Made by a program: the position numbers and the translations under genes
The notes under the pieces: model-generated
Seen by the model: only the letters and a program-made list of their open reading frames with translations
The model's database searches: none
Told to the model about the DNA's origin: nothing
Origin: Planktothrix tepida PCC 9214
GTDB taxonomy: Bacteria > Cyanobacteriota > Cyanobacteriia > Cyanobacteriales > Microcoleaceae
DNA: 64,000 nucleotides
Direction: 5' to 3'
NCBI RefSeq assembly: GCF_900009145.1
Contig: NZ_LN889813.1
Location: forward strand, 305,936-369,935
Shown here: in pieces, positions 39,054 to 49,205 of the stretch
Layout of the letters: each line of letters starts with the position of its first letter
Position numbering within the stretch: position 1 is the first letter of the stretch

Positions 39054-39475
39054 TGAGGTCTAATTTTATAGTGTCGATAACGCCAATAATCTTTGAGAAT
39101 GCGATCATGATCAAAACATAGGTTTTGGGGTATTTGCCAAGGTTCAAAGAGTTCTAAATTTTTGGCATCATCTGCTGCTTGGGGTTCTCCAATAGCCATC
39201 GCTAAAAATACAACACTTAAGGTATGTTGACGGGGATCTCGATTCGGATCAGAATAAACATAAAATTGTTCAATTAATTCTATTTCTAATCCCGTTTCTT
39301 CTTTGGCTTCTCGAATAGCGGCCGTTTCTACAGATTCTCCATAATCTACAAATCCTCCCGGAATTGCCCATCCAAAGGGCGGATTTTTCCGTTCAATTAA
39401 TACTATCGGTCGAGCCGGACGATCTATTAATTCAATAATTATATCAACGGTTGGAGTCGGATTGCGATAAGTCAT
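39041..39475 (-). CDS. NUDIX hydrolase
   Basis: Hydrolyses a nucleoside diphosphate linked to another group. The start is placed at 39475 ([14 protein letters not shown]), since the longer frame is encoded by a GGGAACA repeat. The 144-residue protein has a complete Nudix box, G41-x5-E47-x7-R55-E56-x2-E59-E60-x-G62. The approach [15 protein letters not shown] and the later [18 protein letters not shown] resemble ADP-ribose/ADP-sugar pyrophosphatases. The final residues and stop are written by the flanking heptamer array. It may share a transcript with aroK upstream. Confidence 0.88.
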   Translation of the reverse strand: MTYRNPTPTVDIIIELIDRPARPIVLIERKNPPFGWAIPGGFVDYGESVETAAIREAKEETGLEIELIEQFYVYSDPNRDPRQHTLSVVFLAMAIGEPQAADDAKNLELFEPWQIPQNLCFDHDRILKDYWRYRHYKIRPQIDN

Positions 39476-39561
39476 ATAGTAGGGAACAGGGAACAGGGAA
39501 CAGGTAAGAAAATGCTTCACAGTCTGGATTTCAGCATTGGTCTTTGTTTTAATCGTATTTT

Positions 39562-40113
39562 TTAATTTAAAGCATTAGATTTAGGTTTTAAAATGGAGGA
39601 AATTTTTTCTAAGATTTGGCTACTAATTTCTTCCGGGGTATCACCGGAATTAATCATAATTTCGAGATCGGCTTGAGCATAAAGGCGAGTGCGTTGTTCT
39701 AATAAGGTTTGTAATTGTTTTAACGGTTCGGGATGTTGTAATAAAGGTCGGGTTGTATCTTCTTTTAAACGGTTATAGAGTTCTTCAACGGGAACATTAA
39801 GCCAAATGATAATTCCATGTCGAAGATAACTCCAATTCATCTTTTTCAGAATAATTCCTCCCCCTGTAGAAATCACAAATTTTTGATACGCACAAAGTTG
39901 GGATAAAACCTGAGACTCTATATCTCTAAAGGCTTCTTCACCTTCGGTAGCAAAAATCTCAGAAATAGATTGATGGGCTACTTTACTAATCAACTCATCG
40001 GTATCGATAAATCGATAATCTAATTGTTTGGCTAGAATTTCTCCAATGGTAGTTTTACCCGATCCCATCATTCCAATTAAATAGAGATTAATTCCTTGTA
40101 ACTGTTCTTGCAA
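39562..40113 (-). CDS. aroK: Shikimate kinase
   Basis: Phosphorylates shikimate at the 3-hydroxyl, the fifth step of the chorismate pathway. The 183 residues hold a P-loop at 14-22 (GMMGSGKTT), the shikimate-binding FIDTDELI near 35, the arginine in EEAFRDIE near 63, STGGGIIL near 83, and the LID region RPLLQ near 122. Length and motif order are standard. It lies about 85 bases upstream of the NUDIX gene on the same strand and downstream of the LapA-like gene. Confidence 0.95.
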   Translation of the reverse strand: MQEQLQGINLYLIGMMGSGKTTIGEILAKQLDYRFIDTDELISKVAHQSISEIFATEGEEAFRDIESQVLSQLCAYQKFVISTGGGIILKKMNWSYLRHGIIIWLNVPVEELYNRLKEDTTRPLLQHPEPLKQLQTLLEQRTRLYAQADLEIMINSGDTPEEISSQILEKISSILKPKSNALN

Positions 40114-40206
40114 AATTTATAGCTCCCTTTCAACTCAATATCTAATTCTATCATTAAACGAGATTTTATTAATAAAAACCCGCTTTAACTCCCTATCATT
40201 TAAACT

Positions 40207-41010
40207 TTATTTTCGATAGGGTTCATCGCTCTCTTCTTCTTCTAATCCCCAATCTTCATCGTCATCCTGAGCAGGATAATGGGGCGGTTCAATATCATCT
40301 TGGATTTTAGTTTGAGGAGGAGGGGTGATAATCCGATAATCAGCATCATAAATTGTTTCTACTTTCCCAACTCCGGTACGATTTGAATCTCCTCGATAAC
40401 CATAGGAATAAACAGAACCCGACCAGGATTCTGATTTGGGTTGTTGTTCGGTTTCATAAACTTTGGGTTCATCGGTTAAGGATTCACCTTCTCCCTGATT
40501 CCAGTCTTCTTCATCAGAAGAATTACTATTAAAATTTTGAGGATTATTAGAAGATTTTCTGGGTTCTGTCCTATCTTCTGCTTCCCAAGAAGGATTAAAG
40601 GGTTTAACTTCTGTTTCCCAATCATCCTCAGAACTTCGGCTAAAAGTAGGTTCGGGTTCAGAGTGGCTAACAGAATTATAGGCAGTATAACCCGACGTTT
40701 GAGGCGGTTCAGGAGGCGGAGAAGTATAACCCCAAGAAGCATTACGGTCGGGTTCTACAGGCGGTTTAGAAGAGCCTTGAAAGGCAGTTGAAGCCTTAAG
40801 ATTAGTATTAGAGAATTGAAATAATTGGGCAATCATCCAATAAGTTAATATTCCGGCGGTGATCCCGATTAAAATCCACAGAGAAAGCGGTAAGGCAGGG
40901 AGTTGATTTCCTAAAAAAATTAAAGGTAGGGATGGCGTTAGATTTTGAATCGTAAAGATCGCCAAGCCTCCCACAAGAATTAGTAAAGTAATCAGTTGTG
41001 TAATAGACAT
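40207..41010 (-). CDS. LapA-like (DUF1049-type) membrane protein with long acidic tail
   Basis: The 267-residue protein begins with two membrane helices (TLLILVGGLAIFTIQNL and LPLSLWILIGITAGILTYWMIA) joined by a short loop containing LPLIFLGNQLPALPL, a pattern of LapA/DUF1049 proteins. The remaining ~190 residues are disordered and acidic, with Ser, Pro, Asp and Glu (for example YPAQDDDEDWGLEEEE). The tail should lie in the cytoplasm. In bacteria, LapA relatives affect envelope or lipopolysaccharide assembly, but the cyanobacterial role is unknown. Confidence 0.7.
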   Translation of the reverse strand: MSITQLITLLILVGGLAIFTIQNLTPSLPLIFLGNQLPALPLSLWILIGITAGILTYWMIAQLFQFSNTNLKASTAFQGSSKPPVEPDRNASWGYTSPPPEPPQTSGYTAYNSVSHSEPEPTFSRSSEDDWETEVKPFNPSWEAEDRTEPRKSSNNPQNFNSNSSDEEDWNQGEGESLTDEPKVYETEQQPKSESWSGSVYSYGYRGDSNRTGVGKVETIYDADYRIITPPPQTKIQDDIEPPHYPAQDDDEDWGLEEEESDEPYRK

Positions 41011-41032
41011 TTTTTAAAAGAAGGAGAGAGGT

Positions 41033-41087
41033 TGTAGAAACGTGCCTGGGCGAAGCCATGCCGTAAGGCTTTTGGCACGTCTCTACA
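41033..41087. repeat. GTAGAGACG-family inverted repeat (copy 3)
   Basis: Arms TGTAGAAACGTGCC and GGCACGTCTCTACA pair with one mismatch around a loop with GCCATGCCGTAAGGC. The loop shares GATGCCGTAAGGC-type sequence with the 13450 copy. Confidence 0.85.
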
Positions 41088-41113
41088 GGGGATTGTATCG
41101 ACAAAATTAAGGT

Positions 41114-43408
41114 TTAGGGAAAATAAGGTTCATCGTTGTCATCTGACGCTTCACTGCCTCCACCAACAGCAACTAAATCAATTTGTTGACGATAGTAGTC
41201 TACACTTTTCACCTGAACTTCGACATTATCCCCTAGACGGTATTGATTGCGATTTTTGCGACCGACTAAGGTTTGTTGACGAGAACGGTATTCATACCAG
41301 TCATCTTTGAGGGAGGAGACATGAACCAGTCCTTCCACCCGTAACATTGTGCCACCAGGGGACTGTACCTCAATTTCCACAAAGAACCCGTAGGACTGAA
41401 CCCCAGTAATTAACCCCACAAAGTTTTGACCTGTGCGTTCCTTCATGAACCCGGTTTTCTTGAGTCCTTCTAAGTCTTCCTCGGCATCCACCGCAACGCT
41501 TTCCCGTTCACTCAGATGCACCACTAACTGGGTAAACTGACTTTCTAACTCATGCTGAATTTCCGGGGGAAGCACATTCCAGCTAATTTTGCCATGACAG
41601 GAAGAATGTCCCAACTCGACTCGATCTTTTGCACGAGTTGAACGGCGATCGCGTCCTTCTTCAAATACCGTTTTCAGGACTCGCAAAATCTGTAAATCGC
41701 AATAGCGAGACAGGGGAGAAGTGCAATGGGTATAACAAGGAAGCGCTAACCCAAAATGGAGTTTTGCTGTGGTACTGTAAACCGCAGGTTTGAGGGTTTC
41801 TTCTAATAAATAACTTAAAACCCGTTCGGCTCGACTATTGGCTAATTCTTCGGTAAATTCTTGGAAGGTACTCGGTTGAACTTCTTCGTCTTCTTCCAAA
41901 AACAATTCCGTCCCCAAATGGGTCGATAATTTTGCTAACTCTGACACATCGGATGATTCTGGTGGCGGTTGAACCCGATAAATCGCCGGAACTCCCAAGG
42001 TGTGTAAATGACTAGCGACAATTTGATTCGCTAATACCGTTAATTCCGAAATCATCGCCCGGGCGGGAGATAATGAAGACAGAACAATCGGCCCTAATTC
42101 CCCTTCATCATCAAAGTGGCAATGGGTATCGGGTAAATTGAGTTCAAAACTACCTCGTTCTAGGCGAATTTGTCGCACAGCCCGACTCAGTTCTAACAAA
42201 TTTTCTAAAACGTTGGCAAAGGGAGATGGCTCACCATCGAGAATAGCCTGAGCTTGTTCAAAGGTGAGTTGATGATCTACCCGTACCACACTCGGTTGGA
42301 TGTCGTATTCAACGACTCGTCCGGCCATATCCAACGTAATCATAATGGACAGGGTTAATCGTTCCTCATTGGGAACTAAGGCCAACCGTTCGCAACACAG
42401 GGTTTCAGGATAAATGGGAATCAGTTTATCGGCTAAATAAATAGCCGTTCCCCGTTTACGCGCTTCTCGATCAAGATCGCTATCGGGGAGAATATAATGG
42501 GCAGCATCCGCTAAATGAATTCCCAATTGCCACTGATCAGATTTTGTTGGTTCGATGCTAAAGGCATGATCAATGCAGGGGAGACGGTGGGGAGGTTCTG
42601 AATCTTTGAAAACCGAAAATTCAGGATTTCCTAAATCTGGTTGAAAACTAATCGTTAAGACATTGCGAATATCAACCCGATTTTTGAGATCAGTTTTTTT
42701 CAAAGTGTTAGAAATGGCTTCGGCTTCTCGTAAGACTCCGGCGGGCCATTTTCGCGGTAAATCATGTTTACAACAAACAATATCTAAATCATCCGCATCT
42801 TCCGCATCAGAACCCAGAATTTGAACCACATGACCCATCGGACGATGGACACCAATGGGATAACGTAAGACCTCAACATGAACTAAATGATCGACCGCTC
42901 CACTTAATTCTTGAGGATCATTAATTAAATCTAATTCAAATAACAAACGATCATCTAAGGGAACGGCGCGATAGCCTGTTTTGGTTTGTTTAATTCGGGC
43001 TAAAACCGAAGGATTAGCTCTTTCTAAAATCAGATAAACTTCCCCTTCGGGTGAACGGCGGCGGCTTCCTTCTTTTATAATCCTAACGAGAACGCGATCG
43101 CCATTCCAAGCGGTACTGAGATGGCTTTCTCGAATATAAACATCTTCTGCTCCCTCGGCATCTTGAATGGCAAAACAGAAGCCTTTACTCGAACATCGCA
43201 GTTTCGCTTCTACAATTCCTTCTTCGGGAATTCGTCGATAGCGACCCTTATCTTTTTCTAAAACACCAATCCGTTCTAACGCATCCAAAGCAATCTGAAA
43301 TCTACGGAGACTTTCCTCGTCGGGAGCGAGTTTTTTTTCTAGCGCTTTGGGGGCGACTAATTTATCATCGGAAAAATAAGCTAACAGTGTAGCGATTGAA
43401 AATTCCAT
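41114..43408 (-). CDS. RNase II/R-family (RNB) protein with altered catalytic motif, Zam-like
   Basis: The 764-residue protein keeps the family layout: N-terminal winged helix (ATLLAYFSDDKLVAPKALE), cold-shock-type OB folds (~65-225), RNB domain (~250-590) and C-terminal S1 domain (~655-735, FVGLITGVQSYGFFVEIEV). The signature DxxDxxDFDDA that binds magnesium in active enzymes reads HRLPCIDHAFSIE here, and SPIRRYPDL reads SPLSRYCDL. Several catalytic acids and the catalytic arginine therefore appear replaced. It may bind RNA without degrading it, or work differently. The layout recalls the cyanobacterial Zam protein linked to acetazolamide resistance, but I am not certain of that identity. 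Confidence 0.8.
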   Translation of the reverse strand: MEFSIATLLAYFSDDKLVAPKALEKKLAPDEESLRRFQIALDALERIGVLEKDKGRYRRIPEEGIVEAKLRCSSKGFCFAIQDAEGAEDVYIRESHLSTAWNGDRVLVRIIKEGSRRRSPEGEVYLILERANPSVLARIKQTKTGYRAVPLDDRLLFELDLINDPQELSGAVDHLVHVEVLRYPIGVHRPMGHVVQILGSDAEDADDLDIVCCKHDLPRKWPAGVLREAEAISNTLKKTDLKNRVDIRNVLTISFQPDLGNPEFSVFKDSEPPHRLPCIDHAFSIEPTKSDQWQLGIHLADAAHYILPDSDLDREARKRGTAIYLADKLIPIYPETLCCERLALVPNEERLTLSIMITLDMAGRVVEYDIQPSVVRVDHQLTFEQAQAILDGEPSPFANVLENLLELSRAVRQIRLERGSFELNLPDTHCHFDDEGELGPIVLSSLSPARAMISELTVLANQIVASHLHTLGVPAIYRVQPPPESSDVSELAKLSTHLGTELFLEEDEEVQPSTFQEFTEELANSRAERVLSYLLEETLKPAVYSTTAKLHFGLALPCYTHCTSPLSRYCDLQILRVLKTVFEEGRDRRSTRAKDRVELGHSSCHGKISWNVLPPEIQHELESQFTQLVVHLSERESVAVDAEEDLEGLKKTGFMKERTGQNFVGLITGVQSYGFFVEIEVQSPGGTMLRVEGLVHVSSLKDDWYEYRSRQQTLVGRKNRNQYRLGDNVEVQVKSVDYYRQQIDLVAVGGGSEASDDNDEPYFP

Positions 43409-43945
43409 GTAGCGATTAATCCTCGTTGTCTGAATTTAGGCCAGTGGTCAGTGTCGCAACCGTAATCATCCTTGCGCGAGTCAGATCACCTCATCGTTTA
43501 GCAGATGAAACCCAGGGAACTATTCTAGTACAGTTAGGTGTCCAATTCGCCAGTTCAATACAGACCCAGACTCACAAAGTCAACCTGTTTTAAGGGTTTT
43601 TTACTGTGAGTTTAGAGTCATTTGCCTGCTGTACTAGCCTGAACTCTGCCCTGCTTGCTCTCCCATTGAGGAGGTGTAGGAATTCCTCAGTGGCTCATCG
43701 CAGAACCCCATCAAGGACAGTGTTACAATGAGGAATGCGGAAAGCGGTCTGTCGGATGATAGATGCGAAAGGCTTTGGATTAGACCGTAACATCTATTGC
43801 CTTCAAGCCAACTCACTCTGAGCGTATGGAATAGCACCCAATGTTGATTCCCTTGGTGCTGTCGGGATAGGGTACAGAATTTGTGACGTAGGGCTGCGTA
43901 AATGACTAATTTTTAAGTATATCGTAGTTTGTTTAGGAAATTTTA
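43409..43945. other. Structured intergenic region, possible RNA element
   Basis: No protein gene fits. Several strong pairings appear: ACTCACA/TGTGAGT (43570-43611), CCATTGAGGA/TCCTCAGTGG (43663-43693) and AGCACC/GGTGCT (43833-43860). Between them CGGTCT/AGACCG (43745-43787) interlaces with ATAGATG/CATCTAT (43759-43797), which would form a pseudoknot or a two-state switch. It lies just upstream of the dsRBD-like gene. Confidence 0.45.
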
Positions 43946-44749
43946 ATGATGCTGTCTCAATTAAGAACTCGTTATCCTACAGGAAGTTTAATTTCTGAGT
44001 TACTGACGATTTATCAAGGAAAATATGTGGTTCGCGCCGTTGTCCAAGTGGAGGGTGTAATCTTGACAACGGGATTAGCGGCGGCGGATACTGTTGAATT
44101 GGCAGAAGATCAAGCGAAGAAACGAGCCATTCAAGCGCTGGAACTGGACACAACCCTCCCTAAAATTTCGAGTCCAACTGAACCGTTGAAACCTGTGGTG
44201 ATGGAGGTTAAGAATCAAGTTGTTAGTCCTCTCCCTTTCCCCTCAGAACCTGTGAAAATTGAGAGTCCTTCCCCGGTGTCGTCTGCGGTTGTTTCTGAGG
44301 AAACCCTTAATGTGAGAATGGCGGAGTCTTCTTCCTTAACTTCGGATGACTGGTTATCAGCAACCTATATCCAGCCTAAAACGGAAAAACAAGCCTCCAG
44401 TTCTGAGAAAGAAACAAAATCATCTCCTGCTAAGGGGTCTAAAGGACGGAGTGCGTCTTTACCCCCGATTCCCACCTCAACAACAGAAGCAGTTTCGACT
44501 TATAATGATGAACCGGAATTGAGTAGTCCAGCACCTGCAAGTCGTCCCCTGGAAACAACGGATTTTTCCTCAGATATTGCTAAAACGGATATTGAATTAA
44601 AGCGCTTAGGTTGGACTCCTGAACAGGGTTCTTCCTATTTACAAAAAACCTATGGAAAGCGTTCTCGCCGTTTATTAACGGATGCAGAATTATTGGATTT
44701 TCTGCATTATTTAGAGTCTCTTTCTACACCCACAACGGTAGAACCATAA
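43946..44749 (+). CDS. dsRNA-binding-domain-like protein with disordered middle and conserved C-terminal motif
   Basis: Not a named family to me. Residues ~3-68 resemble a double-stranded RNA-binding fold (YPTGSLISELLTIYQGKY, VVQVEGVILTTGLAAAD, AEDQAKKRAIQAL). About 130 residues of Ser/Pro/Glu-rich disordered sequence follow. A compact C-terminal element at ~215-262 carries DIELKRLGWTPEQG, YLQKTYGKRSRRLLTDAEL and LLDFLHYLESL, which I recall from the ends of other cyanobacterial proteins. The structured region upstream makes an RNA-related role tempting, but this is inference. A second ATG follows directly at 43949. Confidence 0.65.
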   Translation: MMLSQLRTRYPTGSLISELLTIYQGKYVVRAVVQVEGVILTTGLAAADTVELAEDQAKKRAIQALELDTTLPKISSPTEPLKPVVMEVKNQVVSPLPFPSEPVKIESPSPVSSAVVSEETLNVRMAESSSLTSDDWLSATYIQPKTEKQASSSEKETKSSPAKGSKGRSASLPPIPTSTTEAVSTYNDEPELSSPAPASRPLETTDFSSDIAKTDIELKRLGWTPEQGSSYLQKTYGKRSRRLLTDAELLDFLHYLESLSTPTTVEP

Positions 44750-45192
44750 GGAGAATTTGACCCGAAGAATTAAAAGTCAGAGAAGGAGATTAATTCCGGT
44801 GGAATTTCCCTACTCTGATGAGTATAAAACCCCAATCGAGAAAACGACTTGATTTCGGTTGGGAGTTGACTACAGAAATAGGGAAATACAGAACAAGGAA
44901 ACACTGAACGGTTAAAAATGGGTCGGAATTGATGGAGTTGAAACCCTCCTGATTTTTGATAATCAATCGCCCCTTAAAAACAGTAAATCCTGTTTTTAGG
45001 ATGTTGAGAATATCAAGACTTACATTTTTAATTTTAGCCTAGATAGATAATGACAATCTAATTTTATCATAAAACTTAGAAACCTACTTTTTTCTTAAAG
45101 ATCTCAGGGTTAAACCCAGACTTTTTACCCCCGAACCTGGTTTCTTCGTGTAAAATTGTAAAATTACCCTTGCTTCCTATCATTAACACTCT
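44750..45192. other. Non-coding region before metH
   Basis: It contains a hairpin CCTTAAAAACAG/CCTGTTTTTAGG (44973-45000) that could end the upstream transcript, and CCCAATCG/CGGTTGGG pairing near 44835-44870. I looked for a cobalamin or SAM/SAH riboswitch and recognised none. Confidence 0.4.
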
Positions 45193-48100
45193 ATGAAAAG
45201 CGCATTTTTAGACCGCCTCCACAGTCCTGAACGTCCCGTTATCGTATTTGATGGAGGAATGGGAACCAACCTACAAACCCAAAACCTGACGGCGGATGAT
45301 TTTGGCGGAAAAGATTATGAAGGCTGTAATGAATATTTAATTTATACCAAACCGGAAGCCGTTGCCAATGTTCATCGAGGGTTTTTAGAAGCAGGTGCAG
45401 ATGTAATTGAAACTGATACTTTTGGTGCAACTTCTATTGTTTTAGGCGAATATAATTTAGCGGATAAAGCATATCATTTAAACAAAACCGCAGCCGAATT
45501 AGCAAAACATTTAACAGAAGAATATTCGACACCGGAAAAACCTCGATTCGTTGCAGGTTCAATGGGGCCAGGAACCAAACTTCCTACCCTCGGACATATT
45601 GATTTTGATACCTTACATCATGCGTTTGCAGAACAAGCCGAAGGATTATTTGATGGGGGTGTGGATTTATTCATTGTTGAAACTTGCCAAGATGTACTGC
45701 AAATTAAAGCAGCCTTAAACGGAATTGAAGATGTTTTTGCTAAAAAAGGAGAACGTCGCCCGATTATGGTTTCTGTCACAATGGAATCCTTTGGAACCAT
45801 GTTAGTCGGGTCAGAAATGAGCGCGGCGTTAACGATTTTAGAACCTTATAATATTGATATTTTAGGATTAAATTGTGCCACTGGCCCCGATTTAATGAAA
45901 GAACATATTCGCTATTTATGTGAACATTCTCCCTTTATTGTGTCTTGTATTCCTAACGCAGGTTTACCCGAAAATATTGGGGGTAAAGCCCATTATAAAT
46001 TAACGCCTATGGAACTGAGAATGGCGTTAATGCACTTTGTTGAAGACTTGGGAGTTCAAGTCATTGGTGGCTGCTGTGGAACTCGTTATGAGCATATTCA
46101 AGCCTTAGCTGAAATTTCCAAAACCCTCAAACCCAAACAACGAGAACCCCAGTTAATTCCGGCGGCATCTTCTATTTATAGTACCCAAAGTTATGAACAG
46201 GAAAACTCCTTTTTAATTATTGGGGAACGTCTCAACGCCAGTGGGTCAAAAAAATGTCGAGATTTACTGAATGCAGAAGATTGGGATGGGTTAGTTTCCT
46301 TAGCGAAATCCCAGATAAAAGAAGGGGCGCAAATTTTAGATGTTAACGTCGATTATGTCGGACGTGATGGGGTGCGAGATATGCGTGAATTGGTGTCTCG
46401 CGTCGTCACCAATGTAAATTTACCCTTGATGTTAGACTCCACCGAATGGCAGAAAATGGAAGCCGGGTTAAAAGTTGCTGGGGGTAAATGTTTACTGAAT
46501 TCTACCAACTATGAAGACGGGGAAGAACGCTTTTTTAAAGTATTAGAATTAGCGAAAAAATATGGGGCTGCTATTGTGGTAGGAACCATTGATGAAGACG
46601 GAATGGCAAGAACGGCTGAGAAAAAATTTGAAATTGCTAAACGTGCCTATAATGATGCCATTAACTATGGAATTCCCGCCCATGAAATCTTTTTTGATCC
46701 TTTAGCTTTACCGATTTCTACAGGTATTGAAGAAGACCGGAATAACGGCAAAGCAACAATCGATTCTATTCGCCAAATTCGTCAAGAGTTACCCGGATGT
46801 CATGTTGTTTTAGGGGTTTCTAATATTTCCTTTGGGTTAAATGCAGCCGCGCGACAAGTGTTAAATTCTGTCTTCCTTCATGAAGCAATGCAAGTGGGGT
46901 TAGATTCAGCTATTGTGAGTGCGAATAAGATTTTACCCTTAGCTAAAATAGACGCTGAACATCAAGACGTTTGCCGCAAATTAATTTATGATCAACGAGG
47001 ATTTGATGGGGATGTTTGTATTTATGACCCGTTAGGAGAACTCACCAACCTTTTTCAAGGGAAAACGACAAAACGAGATCGTTCTGGAGATGCTAACCTT
47101 CCTATAGAAGAACGGTTAAAACGTCATATTATTGACGGAGAACGCATTGGTTTAGATGATGCGTTAGCGGAAGCTTTGAAACAATATCCGCCTTTGGATA
47201 TTATCAATAATTTGCTGTTAGATGGCATGAAAGTGGTCGGAGAATTGTTTGGTTCTGGACAAATGCAGTTACCTTTTGTATTACAATCTGCCCAAACCAT
47301 GAAAGCCGCCGTTGCCTATTTAGAACCCTACATGGAAAAATCGGAAACGGGGGATAATTCCAAAGGAACCTTTATCATTGCTACTGTTAAAGGGGATGTG
47401 CATGATATTGGTAAAAATTTAGTCGATATTATTTTATCGAATAACGGCTATCGGGTGATTAATTTAGGGATTAAACAACCCGTTGAAAATATTATCAATG
47501 CTTACCAAGAACATAAAGCCGACTGTATTGCCATGAGTGGATTATTAGTGAAATCCACCGCCTTTATGAAAGATAATTTAGAGGCGTTTAACGAAGCAGG
47601 AATCACAGTTCCAGTTATTTTAGGAGGGGCTGCATTAACGCCGAAATTTGTTTATGAAGATTGCCAAAATACCTATAAAGGTCAAGTCATTTATGGAAAA
47701 GATGCCTTTTCAGACTTGAACTTTATGGATAAATTGATGCCTGCAAAAAAAGCAGAAAAATGGGATGATGCTCAAGGATTTTTAGGAGAATATGCAGAAG
47801 AGAAGAAAATTAAAGTCAAGTTAGAAACGGTGAAACAGGTTTCAGAAAGTCCTGAAGAAATTGTCATCGATACCCGACGTTCTGAAGCCGTTGATGTTAA
47901 TATTCACCGACCTACCCCGCCCTTCTGGGGAACAAAAATCTTACAACCAGAAGATATTTCTTTAGAGGAGGTTTTTTGGTATTTAGATTTACAAGCCTTA
48001 GTTGCAGGTCAATGGCAATTCCGTAAACCCAGAGAACAATCACGGGAAGAATACGATGCTTTCTTAGCGGAAAAAGTCTATCCTATTTTAACGGAATGGA

Positions 48101-48711
48101 AAGCAAAAATTTTAGCGGAAAACTTATTACATCCAACGGTGATTTACGGGTATTTTCCCTGTCAAGCGGAGGATAACTCGTTACTGATTTTTGATCCCGA
48201 AAATCACCAAAAACAAGTTGCCCGTTTTGACTTTCCTCGACAAAAAGCAGGGCGACGGTTGTGTATTGCGGACTTTTTTGCCCCCAAAGAAACCGGACAG
48301 ATTGATGTCTTCCCGATGCAAGCGGTAACAGTGGGAGAAATTGCCACCGAATACGCCCAAAAACTATTTGCAGCCAACGACTATACCAATTATTTGTATT
48401 TTCATGGAATGGCTGTGCAAACCGCAGAAGCGGTAGCGGAATGGACTCACGCAAAAATTCGTCGAGAATTAGGGTTTGGCAATGAAGAACCCGATAATGT
48501 TCGAGATGTTTTAGCCCAACGTCATCGGGGTTCTCGCTATAGTTTTGGATATCCGGCTTGTCCGAATATTCAAGACCAATATAAACAGGTGGAACTGTTA
48601 CAAACTGACCGGATTAATATGTTTATGGATGAAAGTGAACAACTCTATCCAGAACAGTCTACAACGGCGTTTATTACCTATCATCCTGTTTCTAAATACT
48701 TCAATCTTTAA
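45193..48711 (+). CDS. metH: Cobalamin-dependent methionine synthase
   Basis: Transfers a methyl group from methyltetrahydrofolate to homocysteine through methylcobalamin. The 1172 residues hold all four modules. These are homocysteine binding (1-~325, zinc cysteines in LNCATGP and [12 protein letters not shown]), pterin binding (~340-610, [13 protein letters not shown]), cobalamin binding (~645-860, with ligand histidine in [10 protein letters not shown]) and AdoMet reactivation (~900-1172, [18 protein letters not shown]). Length is standard, with no truncation. The gene is monocistronic, followed by a long imperfect hairpin at 48776. Confidence 0.97.
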   Translation: MKSAFLDRLHSPERPVIVFDGGMGTNLQTQNLTADDFGGKDYEGCNEYLIYTKPEAVANVHRGFLEAGADVIETDTFGATSIVLGEYNLADKAYHLNKTAAELAKHLTEEYSTPEKPRFVAGSMGPGTKLPTLGHIDFDTLHHAFAEQAEGLFDGGVDLFIVETCQDVLQIKAALNGIEDVFAKKGERRPIMVSVTMESFGTMLVGSEMSAALTILEPYNIDILGLNCATGPDLMKEHIRYLCEHSPFIVSCIPNAGLPENIGGKAHYKLTPMELRMALMHFVEDLGVQVIGGCCGTRYEHIQALAEISKTLKPKQREPQLIPAASSIYSTQSYEQENSFLIIGERLNASGSKKCRDLLNAEDWDGLVSLAKSQIKEGAQILDVNVDYVGRDGVRDMRELVSRVVTNVNLPLMLDSTEWQKMEAGLKVAGGKCLLNSTNYEDGEERFFKVLELAKKYGAAIVVGTIDEDGMARTAEKKFEIAKRAYNDAINYGIPAHEIFFDPLALPISTGIEEDRNNGKATIDSIRQIRQELPGCHVVLGVSNISFGLNAAARQVLNSVFLHEAMQVGLDSAIVSANKILPLAKIDAEHQDVCRKLIYDQRGFDGDVCIYDPLGELTNLFQGKTTKRDRSGDANLPIEERLKRHIIDGERIGLDDALAEALKQYPPLDIINNLLLDGMKVVGELFGSGQMQLPFVLQSAQTMKAAVAYLEPYMEKSETGDNSKGTFIIATVKGDVHDIGKNLVDIILSNNGYRVINLGIKQPVENIINAYQEHKADCIAMSGLLVKSTAFMKDNLEAFNEAGITVPVILGGAALTPKFVYEDCQNTYKGQVIYGKDAFSDLNFMDKLMPAKKAEKWDDAQGFLGEYAEEKKIKVKLETVKQVSESPEEIVIDTRRSEAVDVNIHRPTPPFWGTKILQPEDISLEEVFWYLDLQALVAGQWQFRKPREQSREEYDAFLAEKVYPILTEWKAKILAENLLHPTVIYGYFPCQAEDNSLLIFDPENHQKQVARFDFPRQKAGRRLCIADFFAPKETGQIDVFPMQAVTVGEIATEYAQKLFAANDYTNYLYFHGMAVQTAEAVAEWTHAKIRRELGFGNEEPDNVRDVLAQRHRGSRYSFGYPACPNIQDQYKQVELLQTDRINMFMDESEQLYPEQSTTAFITYHPVSKYFNL

Positions 48712-48775
48712 CCCCATATTTCATTGTTACTAACCCATAATTGGTTAGATGTGTTAAGATGAATGTAGAGTGTCC

Positions 48776-48814
48776 CTGAGAAGGTAGACTTATTTTTAAG
48801 TTCTGCCTTTTCAG
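48776..48814 (+). terminator. Long imperfect hairpin after metH
   Basis: Arms CTGAGAAGGTAGACTTA and TAAGTTCTGCCTTTTCAG pair with two G-U pairs and one bulge around a TTTT loop, 65 bases after the metH stop. No clear U-run follows, so it may act as a processing or stability hairpin instead. Confidence 0.5.
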
Positions 48815-48878
48815 AGTATTCATTTCACCATCAATTTACACTATCTTTCACCTCTTTTGGAGGTAAAAAAGATTCCTT

Positions 48879-49058
48879 ATGAAAACTACAGTAGTTGATG
48901 TAACTGGACTCAGCGACAAGCAAATTGCTCTTGTCGAAGAAATTATAACAGCACTTCGGTCTGTTCCTGACAATCAACAAATTAATCAAGGAGGTAATGA
49001 TGACGTAACCGTAACTCCAAATGATGTCACACGGAATCAGGCGAATATATACTTTTAA
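48879..49058 (+). CDS. Small antitoxin-like protein
   Basis: The 59-codon frame starts MKTTVVDVTGLSDKQIALVE and continues with a short helix (EIITALRSVPDNQQ). GGAGG lies 13 bases before the ATG, so translation is plausible. Its N-terminus resembles small cyanobacterial antitoxins that sit before PIN-domain toxin genes. The end of a PIN-like protein follows in another frame (49036-49116), so most of the toxin gene seems deleted and the natural C-terminus of this antitoxin may be altered. The identification rests on pattern and context. Confidence 0.55.
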   Translation: MKTTVVDVTGLSDKQIALVEEIITALRSVPDNQQINQGGNDDVTVTPNDVTRNQANIYF

Positions 49059-49116
49059 TGTTGATGATTTTGCTTGGTGTAGAGACATGGATATTGACGT
49101 GATTGTCCCAGAGTAA
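49036..49116 (+). pseudogene. Remnant tail of a PIN-domain toxin
   Basis: The +1 frame relative to the antitoxin-like ORF reads RRIYTFNVDDFAWCRDMDI and ends VIVPE-stop. That is the typical last strand and helix of PIN-domain toxins (YTLNxxDF...I.VI.P). The catalytic acidic residues and the rest of the domain are missing. Confidence 0.55.
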
Positions 49117-49205
49117 CTAATGTATTCCTGATGAATAAGTAGAACCTATTCATCAGACAACGATGCTCTGTCTCATCGTTATAGGGAAAAACTAGAGATG
49201 CAATT

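Noticed and set aside
43634-43837. 67-codon minus-strand frame between the RNase-like and dsRBD-like genes
   Set aside because: It overlaps the hairpin cluster, has no ribosome site and no recognisable protein character.
44815-44860. CTGATGAG followed by GAGAAAAC, resembling a hammerhead ribozyme core
   Set aside because: The bases between the two conserved blocks cannot form stem II, and no matching stem I/III is seen.
44750-45192. Cobalamin or SAM/SAH riboswitch before metH
   Set aside because: None of the conserved core motifs of those classes could be found in the 440-base leader.
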